Below, one piece after another: positions 12,601-27,600 of a stretch of 64,000 nt of DNA; positions within the stretch are counted from its first letter, which is position 1; each line of letters starts with the position of its first letter. The notes beneath the pieces were generated by a model. That model did no database searches. It was not told where the DNA came from and was given only the letters and a program-made list of their open reading frames with translations. A program made the position numbers and the translations under genes. This DNA is from Acholoe squamosa (taxonomy: Eukaryota; Annelida; Polychaeta; Phyllodocida; Polynoidae), in contig OX439039.1 in assembly GCA_949317995.1 (NCBI GenBank), forward strand, positions 72,488,002-72,552,001, given 5' to 3'.

Positions 12601-15600
12601 GATGGAAGCAAGGAAGACCTACAATATAAGGAAGAACACGATGCGTCCATTTCAAGCAATCTTGGGAAACACTGGAGGTTCCCTTGATCTGTAGAACGGC
12701 TGGTATGGACTAGGGGAGGCTGAGGAGGGAGTAGGGTGGTAACAGAGGGTCCCCAATGGCTGCTAGTAGAAGCCGTGGTCGTCGGCACCCTTAAACCCTG
12801 ACTCCCCATGCTGCCCCACAACCCAATCACCACTGATAACTCTTTATTTATCTTCTTTAAGATTTTCATAGTGCAGAATTTCAAGGTTTCTGATTCTACT
12901 CTTTGAACGGCTCGTTCCAAAAGACCAAGGGCGATTGGTAATGTTTGAATATGGTAATAGATGCCCTCTATCTGACGCAAAACAAGGACCAATCTCGGTT
13001 TTCTTTCTAAAAGGGAATAAGTGTAGAAGGAAATGAACTGCATTAATCTTTACATGAACTGGCCCAAAATACAGTGATTTCATCCAGACATTCCTCAGTG
13101 GTTGAATGGTAACTGCAAGCAGTCAAAGAAGGATGATCCACAGCAAGGCCCCTGGAAAATCCTTCTTGCTTGCCTTGTCACATTATTCTACTGTGGGCAA
13201 CGTTGATGGGAGGTCCACAGGGATGCAGCCCACTGTGACCCAGTCTGTAGCCAGCAGCAGCAGCAGCAGCCAGATAGGAACCTGCAGGAGTCTGGTACAG
13301 AAGATGGTAACCCTTTAAGGACAGCATGATGACTAAGGCAGGCCTGAGGATTTGTTATCTAATGCACTGCTGGTGAGCAAATTGCTCACGCTGCTTTGAT
13401 GCATTATGCTGACCCTTGAGATGTCCATCAGCCCTGTAGGGCTGGCACGAGACAATCTCAGACATAAATACATCCCTCTCAGGTTCAGAGGTCTCATTTA
13501 AGTGTTGGTCCACCCTCTAAAAAACTTTAGGGACCTTGAACACTTCACAAGTGGAAGTACTTCTTAGCATATGCACTAAAGTCGAAATTTGAGGGGCCTC
13601 TGAACCTCTGGAAAAGGATGGTCCTCTCAGGGTCTGACATCTCTGCAGGTTAGTCTCCAGGGCCGCATTCAAGTACATGTATTATGACAGGACTAGGATA
13701 TAATCCTCTAATATAATTTGCTGTCCTTATAGGGTTATTTGGCAATTTTCTGTAACAGACCCACGTCATACACTACAGTGTTCAGCGCAACAATATCTCC
13801 ACTCAGCTGACTTAGTAACAACTTCACAATAACCAACCAACCAAACACTCACTTAGTGGTCAAAAACAGAAACACATGTTAATCACTCGGCTCGGTTTAT
13901 GTTAATAATGGTAATGATAACAAATGTTAGTTATTATAAGAGCGATAATAGAGGGACAACAACCTGCGTCTAGAGTGCTTTACCCTTTAAAGGTAGCAAA
14001 GTGCTTTAATCCATTATGTCCATTGGCCATTTCACATGATGCATGATTGCAGCCATGGCATGTAACTCACCAGGGCTACATTCATGTATTATGCTGACTC
14101 TACAGAATTGTTACTCCCCATAGGGTCAGCATGATGGATGCTTCAATGCACTGCTCGAGAGTAGACTCACCAGCACTGCATTGGTTCACCATGACCACCA
14201 AGGAGCATGGCCCTGGAGGCACGATGCGGCCCTTAAAGGGTTATTATTGATACTGGTTAACCACAGGTTAGGTGAAGGAGTTAGTCACATTGTCAGAGCT
14301 CTCGGTAGAGGCATGAGCTTGGGAGCCTACATATTGACGGGGTGACCGCGCGAACCGCCGGCGCTGCCGAACCACCTGAAAACCACCATGTATAGAGAAA
14401 AAAACAACATATTAAACTAACTTCCAGGCATCCAGGTCATCAGAAATATATTGTATGTGTGTGTCAAGTCATCTCTGTGTGTGGGAATGTGTCATTTGTA
14501 ACGGCGGACTGTCCAGTGTGTCCTGTGTCAAATCTGCATTGTCATCATTTCTCATTGACAGGGTTCTTAGGTCTATCCATGTAATTTGTAGATATACATG
14601 TAGTACAACCACAGACGGGTATGCATTTATAATCGATCTTAATCAAGGCTGATCAAGAATCAAAGGATAGGTGTACTCATTCAGGACTAAGGCTAACCTA
14701 ATGTACACGTATAAAGGTGAATGCAATCGGCACAGCTGTATAAAGAATCTTTGCAAAAATAATGAAAGAGAAAAATTGGCATATTTGACAAACTGAATAA
14801 AACTATTCATATTAGAAAGGTTCCTGCCTCTCATTGATTAGCCTTATAGGTGTAGGGGCTATTCAGAATCATTGGTTAAGCCTACATCTTTTACTTCATC
14901 ATGCATCAGTTTTTATTCGTTTACTTGACTTCATCATGCATTTTATGTCAATCCCATTAATGTTTGTATTTTAGTTGATGATCGGTGATGGTGAAGACAA
15001 AATAAAAATGGATCCTCTTTGAAAAGTTATATTTGTACCCATAATGAAAATGATAGCGATAATAAACTGTCCTTTATCCCTCTAAGGGGCACATAATGTC
15101 TTAAAGCTCATGTTCCTATGTTTTTATGATGTATAAATACAGTACTGGTGAGTCTACCCACCAGTACTGCAATGGTGTATCCCTTCAGGGATGTATCATC
15201 CCAATAGGGCCGGCACCATGACTGAATATGTGTTTAACAGACGATAGAGGACCATAGAGTGCATTCAGGTGTCATGACAACTACAGAGCATGATGCATCA
15301 ATGCATTCTGTGACCCTTAAAGTGTTGATGAGTATATATATCATAGATTGCATTTCACTATTGGATTTTGAGAAAGGTAATGAGACAAATCAATTTAAGT
15401 GACAATTAGCACTCCCGGGCCAAAATGCAGTAGAAAATCAATATTTAAACAGTAGAAAAACAGTGTGGTGTGACAGTAGTCATTCAGTGTGAAAGCAACA
15501 TCAGAAACAGTACTGTATCAGCATCTACTGCTCAGCACACAGAACATGAAAGCAGTGGTTCAGTAGCAGAACAGTAGTAGTAGCAGCATGCAAGCAGTAT

Positions 15601-18600
15601 TGAATCAGTTGTCCCAATTATGACTGCTACTATAGCAGTAGGTGAGCAGTAGATCATACTAAAAAGCTACCACTGGGGGCAGGTAGAAGCATAGAAAAAG
15701 CAGCTATTGTTTTAGTACTGGCACTACCAATGCTGTTCTAGTTGGTCCTTGCTTGATGTGAACTTGGGATCTTCTGATTACTCTACCCATGCATTAGCCC
15801 CCTATGCCACCACCCCATCAGTTATGTGGAGCTGTCATTACTTCCTAGTAGTGTATGCAACCCATATAGGAGGGGGCTAGGGCAGCATTAATTCAGTAGT
15901 AAGCCTACTGGGTAACTTCTACCATAGCAAAGTTGCATAGGGTAAGAGTAGATATGTCTGATAAAATGCTGCTATAGTAGACAGCCATGCACTTTACTGA
16001 TGTTAAGGTGATAAGACAGCAGATTTATAATTATCAATGAAAAATGTAAAATGAAAATGTCATGATTGTGACCAAAAGAACACTTGATGATTCAAAACAT
16101 TTATGCCCTACATAAAGTCAGTGAGTAATTCCTCGCTTCCACACATCCCAACATCCATTACTGGTACTCAACAACATGATATTATGCAAAGCCTGGATGA
16201 AGTAAGCTTTTCTCTACAAACACTGGATAGTTTCAGAATTTCATTACTTAATCATTTGATTGCTGTTTTCAGCCATATTGACATTCACAGTAAGGACTGT
16301 CTCAACAGCATCAAGTCAGAACCCCAGTAAATAACCCATGTATGAATAGAGTGATACCAGTAGATGGTCAGTAGACTACTGTATCTAAACTGCTCCACAG
16401 AGTGTGCCATTTTTGGTATCTGTTAACATTCAGTTGAGGGTCAGTAGACTACTGATTCTATACTGAAAAAGCAGTGCATATTCAGTTGAGGGTCAGCACA
16501 CTGAGTCTAGACTGAAAAGGCAGTGTAGAGTCAGCTGTTTTGGAAGTATTTCAGCAGATAGATACTGCCTTCTGGTCTGGGGGTTACTACTCATTCATGG
16601 TAACAATAATATATTCAAATTAAATCTGCACCAAAGTTATTTTAAACGTTTTTCCATTTTGATCACCACGATTTGAAAACAATGAAAAGTAGGAGATTAA
16701 CATCAATGTAAATGGACTAAAAGGGGTTATGTTAAATATGAAATAATAATAAGTCCAGAATTACCCTGTTTGTTATCAAATTGATTATGAATACAGGAAA
16801 AAATATAAATATGGATTAGAATATCATCACTCACCTTGCTCTTATACTTCTCATTGCCTAGCCTGAACTTGACATAGGGATCAGAGAAACCGTTGTCGTC
16901 CATAGGGAGCAGATTGCTCCCCTCCACTAGCACTATGGTAACCACTGAACTCCATATTTGGGTCTTCAACTTCTTAGCCTGCTCGCCAAGCTTTGTAGCC
17001 TTCTTGAAGTACTGCAGGTGGAACAAGAACAACTCTGTTAAAAACTCCCCAATTGTTGATTTTATTTCCCATGGATACATTGAGATGTTTTATTTGTGAG
17101 GAGCTCTTGGAAAATTGAGTCATGAAGATGCATATATTTGAACCAAGGTACCATTCAGTATTAAAAGTAGAGTATACAGTGTGTTTACTGTGAGACATTG
17201 TTTTCTTTTAGGTGAGAGGAAATGATAATGTCGTTTCAAAGAACAGAGAGGTACAACATGTATAATAATTTAGATTCAGAAGTATCTACAGAGAGACGAC
17301 AAAAACTGTTGAAATAAATGACAAGGAAGTATAAGATATAATTTGAGTTGCTTGTGTAGGAGAATATAATCTAACTGAAAAATAGAAACATTTTTTAGAT
17401 TAAAACATAGGATATGAAATAACATGTTGATGATTAGGCTTTGCTGCATACTGGTCAGGCATTACTGCGACCAGAACCACAAAGCTCCCAAGCACAGGCA
17501 GAATCCCAACACCAATGGTTAACAATGCATCTATAATTATTATGGAGGCATTCAGAGATGCCACTCCCTAAAAAGAAAATGCAGGACATCGTCACCTCTG
17601 AACACATTGTCACCCGCCTCTGGCGTCGGGATCAGTACCATAGCGATACCATTGCAAATGAGATTAATGCCTCATGCTAGAAGCACCTGATCTCAGAGAT
17701 GTAGACACAAACAAAACCACTGATTCACGGCCAACTGACGGCCGTCAGTCACTGACGGACGGCGTAGGGACAGTATCATTAGCCCTTTAATTGTTTCTAG
17801 TTCTATTAGAGCTTGGAATATGATTATTTGGTTCACTATTCATCCCTAATGGTTTTAATTCCACTATCACTACACACTGGCGGCCTACTCCAGCCGCCAG
17901 CCGGCTGCCATTGCTGCCTGTGATGTCATGACCTCATTATCTGAAAACAAGGCTCGCTGAGATCAGGTGCTTCTAGCATGAGGCACTGATCTCATTTGCA
18001 ATGCTATTGCTATGGCACTGATCCCGACGCGAGAGGCACGTGATCTGTGTTCACAGGGCTGGGACATCTCACATTTTGATCAACATTATGCAAAAAAAAA
18101 ATCATGAAGAGAAGGAATTGTCATTAAACTTATATAGGAAGGGGAAAGGTGGCATTTCTGTAAACTGTAAGATTTAACCTTGAACCTGTTGGTTGCTACC
18201 CTCTACACCTAGACCCTACAGGTTTGGTATCCTACCAGTTAGAAACTAGTATTCCACCCTCTAATCCTGGAGATGACTGAAATGGTAACCGCTTCCATAC
18301 TTACGTCTTTCATCTCTACTGTGGTAGCCATACTGTTACCAACATGGACACTGAGCTCACGCTTTACTGGCATTTACTATAGCCCCTTATAGACCAGCCT
18401 CCATTAGTGGATATCCTGAGCCCCTCTGATGAGGCTACTCAAGTATATTTGCCTCCTATGGTAAGTCAACATCTGTGGCTGGCTTATGTTGCAGGAATGC
18501 GGCAGCAGTAGCAGCCAAGGACATCACAATGATTTGCCCATAGCAGTTTGGATTATTACAATCTTCATACTGAGATACTTACAGGCATACAATCCTCCAT

Positions 18601-21600
18601 GGGGCCAGCATGGGTTATTGACCTTATCCTAACCGCTTGAGTCTAAAAATATCCTTCTAGTAATTGTATTGTCCATCAAAAATACCATATATTACATATT
18701 GAGTAGCCAGTATGATTTGTAAAGCTCCTTGTGTGGTTGATGTACATGATGTAGTGGCAGCTGTGTATAGTCCCTGGATGCTGAACAATGACTAGGGAGG
18801 CTATTCATGAAGCTTAATGCTGAAACATGTACCCCAAAATCAATAGTTTTATACCATGTATTAACATGTACTATGCACATTCATATTACACAATGTGGGT
18901 AATTGTACGGGTGCAACTAACCACGAACACATGATTATCGGACTTGGCACCTTTTGTTATATTTTGGAGCAAAGTTTAAGCTTCAGAAAGATACATTTAT
19001 ATCGGCAAATTCTGGCCATGAAAACAATGGGTGGATTCTGCATTTTTATCCGTTTTGACATCTGATAGCACAGCATTTTAAAAAGGGACCTCATCTCCTG
19101 TTCCGTTACATGTTTTAAATACATGTTAAGGCAGTGTGCCAGCAGCTGTGATTACATGAATACACATCACCACCAAACACCCAGGGTTTCTATGCACCAC
19201 CAGCAGCTAGAACCTCACCCAGAGCCGAGCGCCCATTGCAATGGCACCCTGCAATGCTCCAGCCCATGGCAGCCCCAAATATGAGACTGTCAATGTATGT
19301 TATAGGGCCCAGTACCCGGTTGGTTTGAATGCTCCAGACCCCACACTGAAAAGATAAGGCTTAAAAAGGTACTCTGTAGTGATGACTTTTTGTCATCTTA
19401 TTGATGAGCCCGAGGGGGAGTACCCGGTGATCTTTGAACTAATCATATGTGATCACCATGGGTGATCATATGTGATGACCTATCTGAACAGATCAGAGGG
19501 GAGCATGTAAATGATTGTTTTTCATTAATGAGTATCTTTTTGATGATCATTTCCACCAATTGCATAATTACCCCCTTCCCTCCCCACAACCAAGCATTTA
19601 TTGTGGGCATTTACTGCTAACTTATAAATGCCCTAAAGGGACATATTAGATGTGTATAACAAATGTCAGCTTGTACCCATGGTTGTAACTATAGTTTCAG
19701 TTACAAAAGAGGTGTCCATCTTTAAACATGCTTGTACCTTTGATAATGTTGCCTAAATTTCTTTTCATATCATCTGATATTCAAGTGTGGTGATATTCCT
19801 CACATCTTCTACCTTATAAACACCCATTATCAAGTGGATTAGTGATAATAATCAATATATTCAACATAGTACATATTGTATTTTCCATTATTGTATACTA
19901 GGGCCCCCTGGTGGCAGAAAGTGATGACCCAAGGTGATCAACATGATCACCTTGGGTCATCACATTGATGACCCAAGGTCTCCTTCGGTTATCACTTTGA
20001 TGACCCATGGTGATCAACATGATTACCTTGGGTCATCAACATGGAAAGAGGACCTTAAGTCATCTGTACTGATCACCTTCATGGAGATCCATCTTTTCGG
20101 TGCAATACTGGATAGTCATGCAATGCTCCAGCCCTAATGCTAGGCCGTCATTCAGAGCTCCAACCCTCAGTACTAGGCCATCATGCTGTGTTCCAGCAGC
20201 CAATACTAGGCCATCATGCAATGCTCCAGCATCCAATACTAGGCCACCATGCAATGCTACAGCACCTATTACAAGGATTTCATGAGATGTACCAGTACAA
20301 GGTCATCATGGAATGCTCTAGCGGCTAATACTAGACCATCATGCAGTGCTCCAGCAGCCAATACTAGACCATCATGCAATGCTCAGGTCCCTAATACTAG
20401 GCTGTCATTCATTGCTCCAGCACCCGATACAAAGATGTCATGCAATGTACCCGTACAAGGTCATCATGGAATGCTCCAGCAGCCAAAGCTATACTGTTAT
20501 GCAATGCTCCAGCATCCAATAATAAGCTGTCATACAATGCTCAGGCTCCTAAGGCTGCCATGCAATGCTGCAGCCCCTAATACTAGGCCATTATTCAAAG
20601 CTCTACCCTCAGTGCTAGGGCATCATGCAATGCACCAGCATCCAAAACTAGGCCATCATGCAATATTCAGCATCAAACACTAGGGCGGCCGTGGTCATGC
20701 AATGTTCAAACATCCAATGCTAGCCTGTCATGCAATGCACAGGCCCCTAATGCTAGGTCATCTTGCAATGCTCTAGGCAGTCATGCCATGCTCTAGCACC
20801 CAATACACGAATGCCATGTAATGCTCCAGCCCAAAACTAGGCCATCATGTAATGATTTAGCCCCTAACACTAGGCTGTCATGCAATGCTCCGACCCTCAA
20901 TACTATGCCATTATACAATGCTCATAAAAGTACTAGGACGTCAGGCAAGGCTTCAGCATATACGTTTTTGGCCATGCAAGGTATTCTGTCCTGTTGGTTG
21001 CTGGGGTTTCTGGTTGGCCGTCATGTTCCAGCACCCAATAATCATCAGGTATGATACAAACCACCCAACAAGACTAGGCATTCTCTACTCCAGCCCCACA
21101 TACTAGGATACTTGCTATGCTCCAGCTGCCAGTAGGAGGCCATCATATAATGCTCCAGCCTCCAATACTAGGCAGCCATGCTAGGCTACAGACCCAGATA
21201 GAGGCAAGGCAAGCCTATGATTTATCTTTATAAAGTTGACTTTTAAGCAAAATGGACCTTTTGTCCTGTTCATTTCTCCCACAAGCTCAGATTTATATCT
21301 GCAATCATTTGCTCCCTGAATAATAACTTTCCAGCAAGTGTATACATCCACAATTCCTTAATGAATAATGAATAGATTCCCTCACTAGGTATACGCCCAT
21401 GCATTAAAATGGCTGCACTAGAAATTGTCTAGATGAATTCTGAGAAGCAGTTTAAAGTTTTAATCGAGGGACTTTAATTTCCACTGCATTCGCAATGCAT
21501 AGGTAGTGTCATGACCCCTGATTATTTACAACCGGAAGTTTGCTGCATGGCCATCAACAAAGGGCGTTTGTCCATTGTTCTGAATGCATAACTAAGGCTT

Positions 21601-24600
21601 CAATCAGACAAGAACATGATTTGTTATTCAAGATGTTAAAGACATGTGGCTTCCTTTCAGCCTGGAGAGTGTCCACACTTTGAGTAATCACTAAATGGAA
21701 CTGACAACATCCTCAGGATTTCTCTTTTCTGGCTATGACATTACAGACTGTCAAAACTACAGTATTATGAAACCAATGAAAATCTCTACAGGCATTTTCG
21801 AGACAAACTACATCCAAAAGCTTTCGTTTGATTCTGGCATAAAAGAACAGTCTATTGTCATAGTGGCATGAACCTAACATTACCCCGTTGAAGAATGAAA
21901 GTGAGTTGACAATGTGGACCAGCCTAAACACGGTGTCAATTCACTTCTAAATTACGACTATGGATTATAATTCGATTAACAATGTCATCACTTGTCATCA
22001 TACCAGCAGGTGAAATGTGCACTGTTGTATTGATAATGTGTATTTGCACATAGTACAATGATTGGGTAGTGTATTGGCGCAGTGGTAACATCCACATTTA
22101 TACATAATTTTATTATCATTTGGTATAATTGTACATCAGAATGCTACATCACACAGTATAGTATTACTGTATCTTTTGGATATTATTTTAAATCAAGACA
22201 TTGACCATAAATTGTTGAGCGAACTGAATGCTACTCTTTGCACAAAACTCTAGATAAAAGCCAATCACTCTAACATCTTGGTCTGCAGCTGTGACATTTC
22301 CTACACTTTTTCTCCACTGATACGCTAAATGTCCCATCCACACTAACTGCATTTGTATTTAGGTCGTTCATCTACTGGTCTAGATCCAAAGTCCCACGAA
22401 AATATTACTTTTGTATCAATACTTGAAACCTTAACGGTGGTTCTGTGTTTCATTGCACTAGGTCGAATCCCACATGGCGAAAAATGGCCAAAATATCTCT
22501 GCGATTTTGTGGCCTCAACAAGGGCCATACAACGCAAGGGACAAAATCGCAGAGATATTTTAGCCATTTTTCGCCATTGTGGGATTCGACCTACTAGGTC
22601 CTATTTTCAGAATGGCATATGTAAGCAGCACTGGCAATGATGTGTTGACCGGGGTGTTGACACATAATCCTGCCCATCGTGCCGATCTTATGGGTTACTG
22701 CACTCCTGAAGGGTTTGCATTATGCACAAGAATAACGAGAGCAATTTATTCGCCAACATTGGTGCATCATATCAACTTCATTGTATAAGTAAGAGGAAAA
22801 GAAATATATCAATGGACCTCTTGGAATCGAACCCAGACCTCTACACCTGCAAGCAAGAATCATACCTCTACACCAAGGCCCCGTACCTTACCTTTCCAAC
22901 TTCCACTGGATTGGTGTAATAAGCAAGGAGCATCGATTAACCTTCTGAATCTAACTGGTCAGTTACAGTATAAATGAGACATCCTGCTGGCCTTAATGCA
23001 TTAGAGCCCTCCTTTCTGTAAGTATGACCCCTCCCCACTGTTACACATTCAGTTTGCCACAGTACTTACCACTGCCCTCCTTAGCACAGACCAGGTATTG
23101 TCAGAAAAACTTGACCTCCTGCCAGCCGAAGTAGAGGGTGGTTCATCTCCCTCCTCACTCTCTGTCACAGAGCTTCTTTTGTTTTGTGGGGGTTGAGCTG
23201 TAGCCATAGTACCCAATATATAACTGGTTATCTATATGGTATCAAAATGCTGCCTGCAGTAGCACCCTTTTCACCAAAGGGGTTCAGTCCTTTGCTTATA
23301 TCCTATGTATGCATGGTCGATCAGAGGGTTCACTAAATGTGTGGTCTCTATATCAACTAAGACAAATCTAAGTATATAACATCAACTCAACTGAACGTGT
23401 GGACAGACACCCATATGGGTTCCTTGTACCTAGGAGTAGTCATATGCACATATGGTATACAAAGCACCCTTATAATCGTGATGACCAGAGGTCACAGCTG
23501 GTCTGTGACTGGAGGCTTTCATATATAGCAATATTTTCTCATTTCATTGGTTAACACATTCCCCTATGTTACCTAACACTAAACAGGCTACATCGAACCC
23601 AACTTATGCAAAAAACGCATTCGACTCTGGTCACAGCACCTATCTCACAGAAATATGAGAAAAGGGTGGTATTCCTTCCACTAGGAATGGCTTTTGAAGA
23701 AACGAGGTATATACAGTTTTGCGGGTTAGGGCGTCAACGGTTTTATTTGTACAGCTTGAATATAGGGTAATGCAACATGATTTTTCTGTGTACATATAAA
23801 TGCTTCAAGAGTGCCCCTCCCCCCAAACAAAACCTCTCAGTTGGATTAAATTACTTACCTGCAATATATTCATGCTTGGTTTGGTGTGCTCATCACTCTC
23901 CGCTAAAATGTCACTTCATTAAATGTAGATATGGATAAATATAACTGTTTGTCGTATAGTAGGACTTGCGTTGAATGTCTTTCACACCATTGTCATCCAT
24001 TATTAAGGCATATTCATCCTCATTAAACACAAAATCACATGCCATGTCTCCAGTAGGCCTACCGCACTGTAGAAGTGGTTCTGATCCTGGGCTCTGACAT
24101 CCTGCACACTACCTAAATGGGATTGGCTTCCCGTCTGCCGGCGTCATGGGGTCCTCCAGGGCTTGTCATTTGGCTTCTTCTTGCCCTCCTCCCCTCTCCA
24201 TGTGAGTCCCTATAATGGTTTAGATATTGACTATGCCAAGGTGAAGGCAGGGCTTGGTCTGCGTGACAGGAGTGTTTGTGACAAGGTATCATGACTTGGG
24301 GATAGGGTTGCCCTATCGTTACCCCTGAGCCAAGCATTGCCTGTAGTGTAGTTATTACAGTGCGAAGCCCTCAGTACCTCGGACCATATATTCTCCTGGC
24401 AGGCAACATCATATTGCTTCCAGACTGGTGCTTCCTCACGGCTCATGCTATGGCATCTCGCGTTTCCATATGTCTCGCTTTCCATATGTCCTAATTCCCA
24501 TATTGTAATGGCATGTTTCACACTGTTGCCTTGTCTTATTTGGCCATACTGCTCACTTGCTGCATTCCTCTTTTGCTTTGTCACTGATTGTACTTTCTGC

Positions 24601-27600
24601 CCAAACCTTCATAGAGTAGAGGTCCTCAATGGTGGCTGAATTGTGACATGATTGTAGCCTTCTTTTTTACCGAGACGACTTTGGTCTGCTGTGATGGCCT
24701 GTCACTATCGTTTTCAATGCAGTTTCAATGAATTTTCAATTCGGTTCATCGAATCGCTCATACCATGGTCCCGATGACCATAGTCAAGTACTTTCAGTCT
24801 TACGCTTAGGAGTAAGTAGTCTTGGCTGATTCTTTTCCAATTTTGGTCAAGCTGGGCTTCAACCTATGTAAGGGAAAGTGTTATACTATGGGTGTGGAAT
24901 ACTAAAATCGACATGGTGACATGGGCTTTTTAGGCTTAGTGACATGGGACATGACCAATTTATTAAAATTGACCATTTCTTAAAATTGACATGGGGACAT
25001 GGCCATTTTTTAAAATCGACATGTGACTTGGGGGACCCCCCCATCCACACCCCCTATATTGGGAGGCCCTGGTATGTAATCATTCTTTAGGGAATAGGCT
25101 GATTAATTAGCCCCTAATGATCACGACAGGTGACTTGGGTTGAGTGGTGGGTGGTGGCAGTATCTGAGGTGCAATTAACTATCAGTATATTAAAGTCGAT
25201 GGCGACACCTCTCCTGGTTAACATTCTGGCTTTGTTTCAGAAGCCGCATTATCATTCAACCTGGTATTTAGATAATGTAAAAAGAAAGAAAAAAAAGAGA
25301 GACCATAATAAATCATATTCTCCACAAGTATAGGATTGATATACATGTAGTATATTCTTGGAGTCAGCTTTGACTAATTGACTAACCTCTTCATTTCCTA
25401 GAGCCAGGGCATGCCAAGATCTGATCGCATTAATGGTCCGACTGACCATTAGTGTGTACCTCTCCATTCACAGTGCTACACATAGAGCAATAATGCCCCC
25501 AAGACATTATCTATAGAGTAACCAGGAAGAGGATACACAGCATAGGTAGAATCATCCTTTTCATTTCCATTCACCTTCTAGGGTATTCCGTGAATAGCTA
25601 AAACGGCCTCCTGAGGGCTGGTCGCCTTCACGTACAAAGACTGAATCCAGGCGTGTAATGCTAACACTGCACTGCAGGCCCATCCTTTCCCGGTGTTTAC
25701 AGCTTACAAGAGCTGGACACAGGACCCATGGTATACACTGTCCACCATTCCATGGCAAAAGACCTAAAGGTTGTCTGGGAGAACCTGGTGGGCCCCAGCT
25801 GTGTGTGATTAATACATTTATTAGTGGGAGATTTTACACACACAACTGGACAAGTGGCCATCCTCATCCCTTTGAAAGTGTCATTATAGACCATAACATT
25901 TTAGACCTGGAGGCCCTTTGTTGATTTTGCTGAATGTGGTATAGCATCCTGAGCATCTCACAGAATAAGGAGTTCCTGGTCCCTGGGGACAGGAGCAGCT
26001 CATAGTCTGTGGCACCTGCTGCTGTCGGAGCTTATTACACATTGTTGTTCGAACTCTCACCAGGGGTCATGGTGGTAGGCATGTGGACAGGATCTAAGGG
26101 TATTAAGGGAGATACCCTCTTGTAGTATGGGTATCTTCCTGCTCTTTGGATCTAAAGGCAGTTTGTTTGCATGTGTTTTTTTTTTGTTTTTTTTTTGTAT
26201 TGTAGGCCTATATAGACTCCTGTAAGTTCAGTGGGTCCACTATTTTAAATTTTACCTGCTCTGCTAAAAGTGGCAAAACACACTGCTAAGACAATCACAT
26301 GTCATGATGGGTAACATGTCCCTGGATAAGACCCACTTCCAGGGAAAAACTCGTCCCCATCTCATCAGTGCAAGCCGCCAGAATCCAGCCCCAGTGCCAC
26401 TTAGGCCCAAATTGAGCAAACGGCGTGAATGCTAGTAATGGGCACGACCACACAGCAATAGCAATGATGATGAAAATCTCTCAGGACTGGTACATAAATG
26501 GTGTTTTACAATTCCTTCAAGTATTTTTACTTGCTTCACATTCATTTTCTCAATCCATATCGCCACGCATGTGCTGTCTTTGCATATTGGCGGGCTTACA
26601 CTGAATATATTTATCACCCATATAGGCCTATACTCAATGTCGATTTATATCTTGGATTACATACCTTCATGGGACCAACCTATATAGCATTGGCAATATG
26701 ACAGATTGAGACCATCCGTTGCGTTGTTATGGAGCTAGGAAGAGAGCAATATCCAGCAGGGTTGGATAGTATTCAGAGCATTCACTGCACAGGCGTGCTG
26801 CTGGGGGACATCCGGTTATATTAGTAATGTATGGGACAGCCACTACCGACTGTGACCGGAACCACTAACGACAGGCATCAGCGTCTGCCACATTCACCTA
26901 GTGGTAGCAGCAAACACTAAAAAGCACATGGATTCAATAAAACAGGCAGGTCATTAACACAAGTCAGGGTTTCCTATTTATGTCTGTGTCTTGTTAATAA
27001 TAGATTCAGAACCCCATACCTCTCCTGCCCCCATATATGCGCGATCAGATTGATCTGCAGTGGTTCGCAGTTTGACACTGGAGTCATTATGATGGCTGAC
27101 GTTTTGACTGACAGCCGTGGGTATAGCTGTACTGGGGTGGTACCTGTGGGTCTAATCCTCCTGGCCATCCTCCTCCTGTGTGGGCATCATCAACCTGTTA
27201 CTGTTTACCCAATAGCAATGCCCAACGCCTCTCCTGTCCACCTTAATGCCTGCAGGAGGCCCTTCTTACCTCCACCTTCCACCCCTATCGGACTAATTTT
27301 TCACTCCTCCTGTAGACAAAATTAATGTTTCTCCTTGTCAGCCCAGCCGGGATAATGGTGACCAGCCAGGGGGGGGGGTGCTCTCCTGAGTCTGTGGCTC
27401 CAGGTGTGGGACGACAGTGAGCTGCTCCTAGCTGGGATCTGAGCTGCTCCTCTTTCTCGGCTTACCGATGTACCCTAGACTGAGCAGGAGGTATAAAAAG
27501 GTGAAAAGGGTCCTTGTTGGGGAGCACCCAGGCACCTGCTGCTCACCAGGAGCGGGGAGGGAACCACTGAGCCGGAAGAAGAGGGAGAGGCGGGAAGGTG

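Noticed and set aside
12543-13043. 166-codon minus-strand frame
   Set aside because: The Ser/Thr/Pro-rich end resembles no family I know. It lies in an MCTP intron where the flanking exons already join in phase.
14270-14375. Possible MCTP exon with acceptor TTTTCAG and basic peptide [11 protein letters not shown]
   Set aside because: No convincing donor before the stop. C2B exons 17011-16835 and 11574-11444 join directly and match the family without it.
18395-18463. Plus-strand exon-like stretch ending CCTATG|GTAAGTC
   Set aside because: A good donor, but no supporting neighbours on the plus strand and no recognisable peptide.
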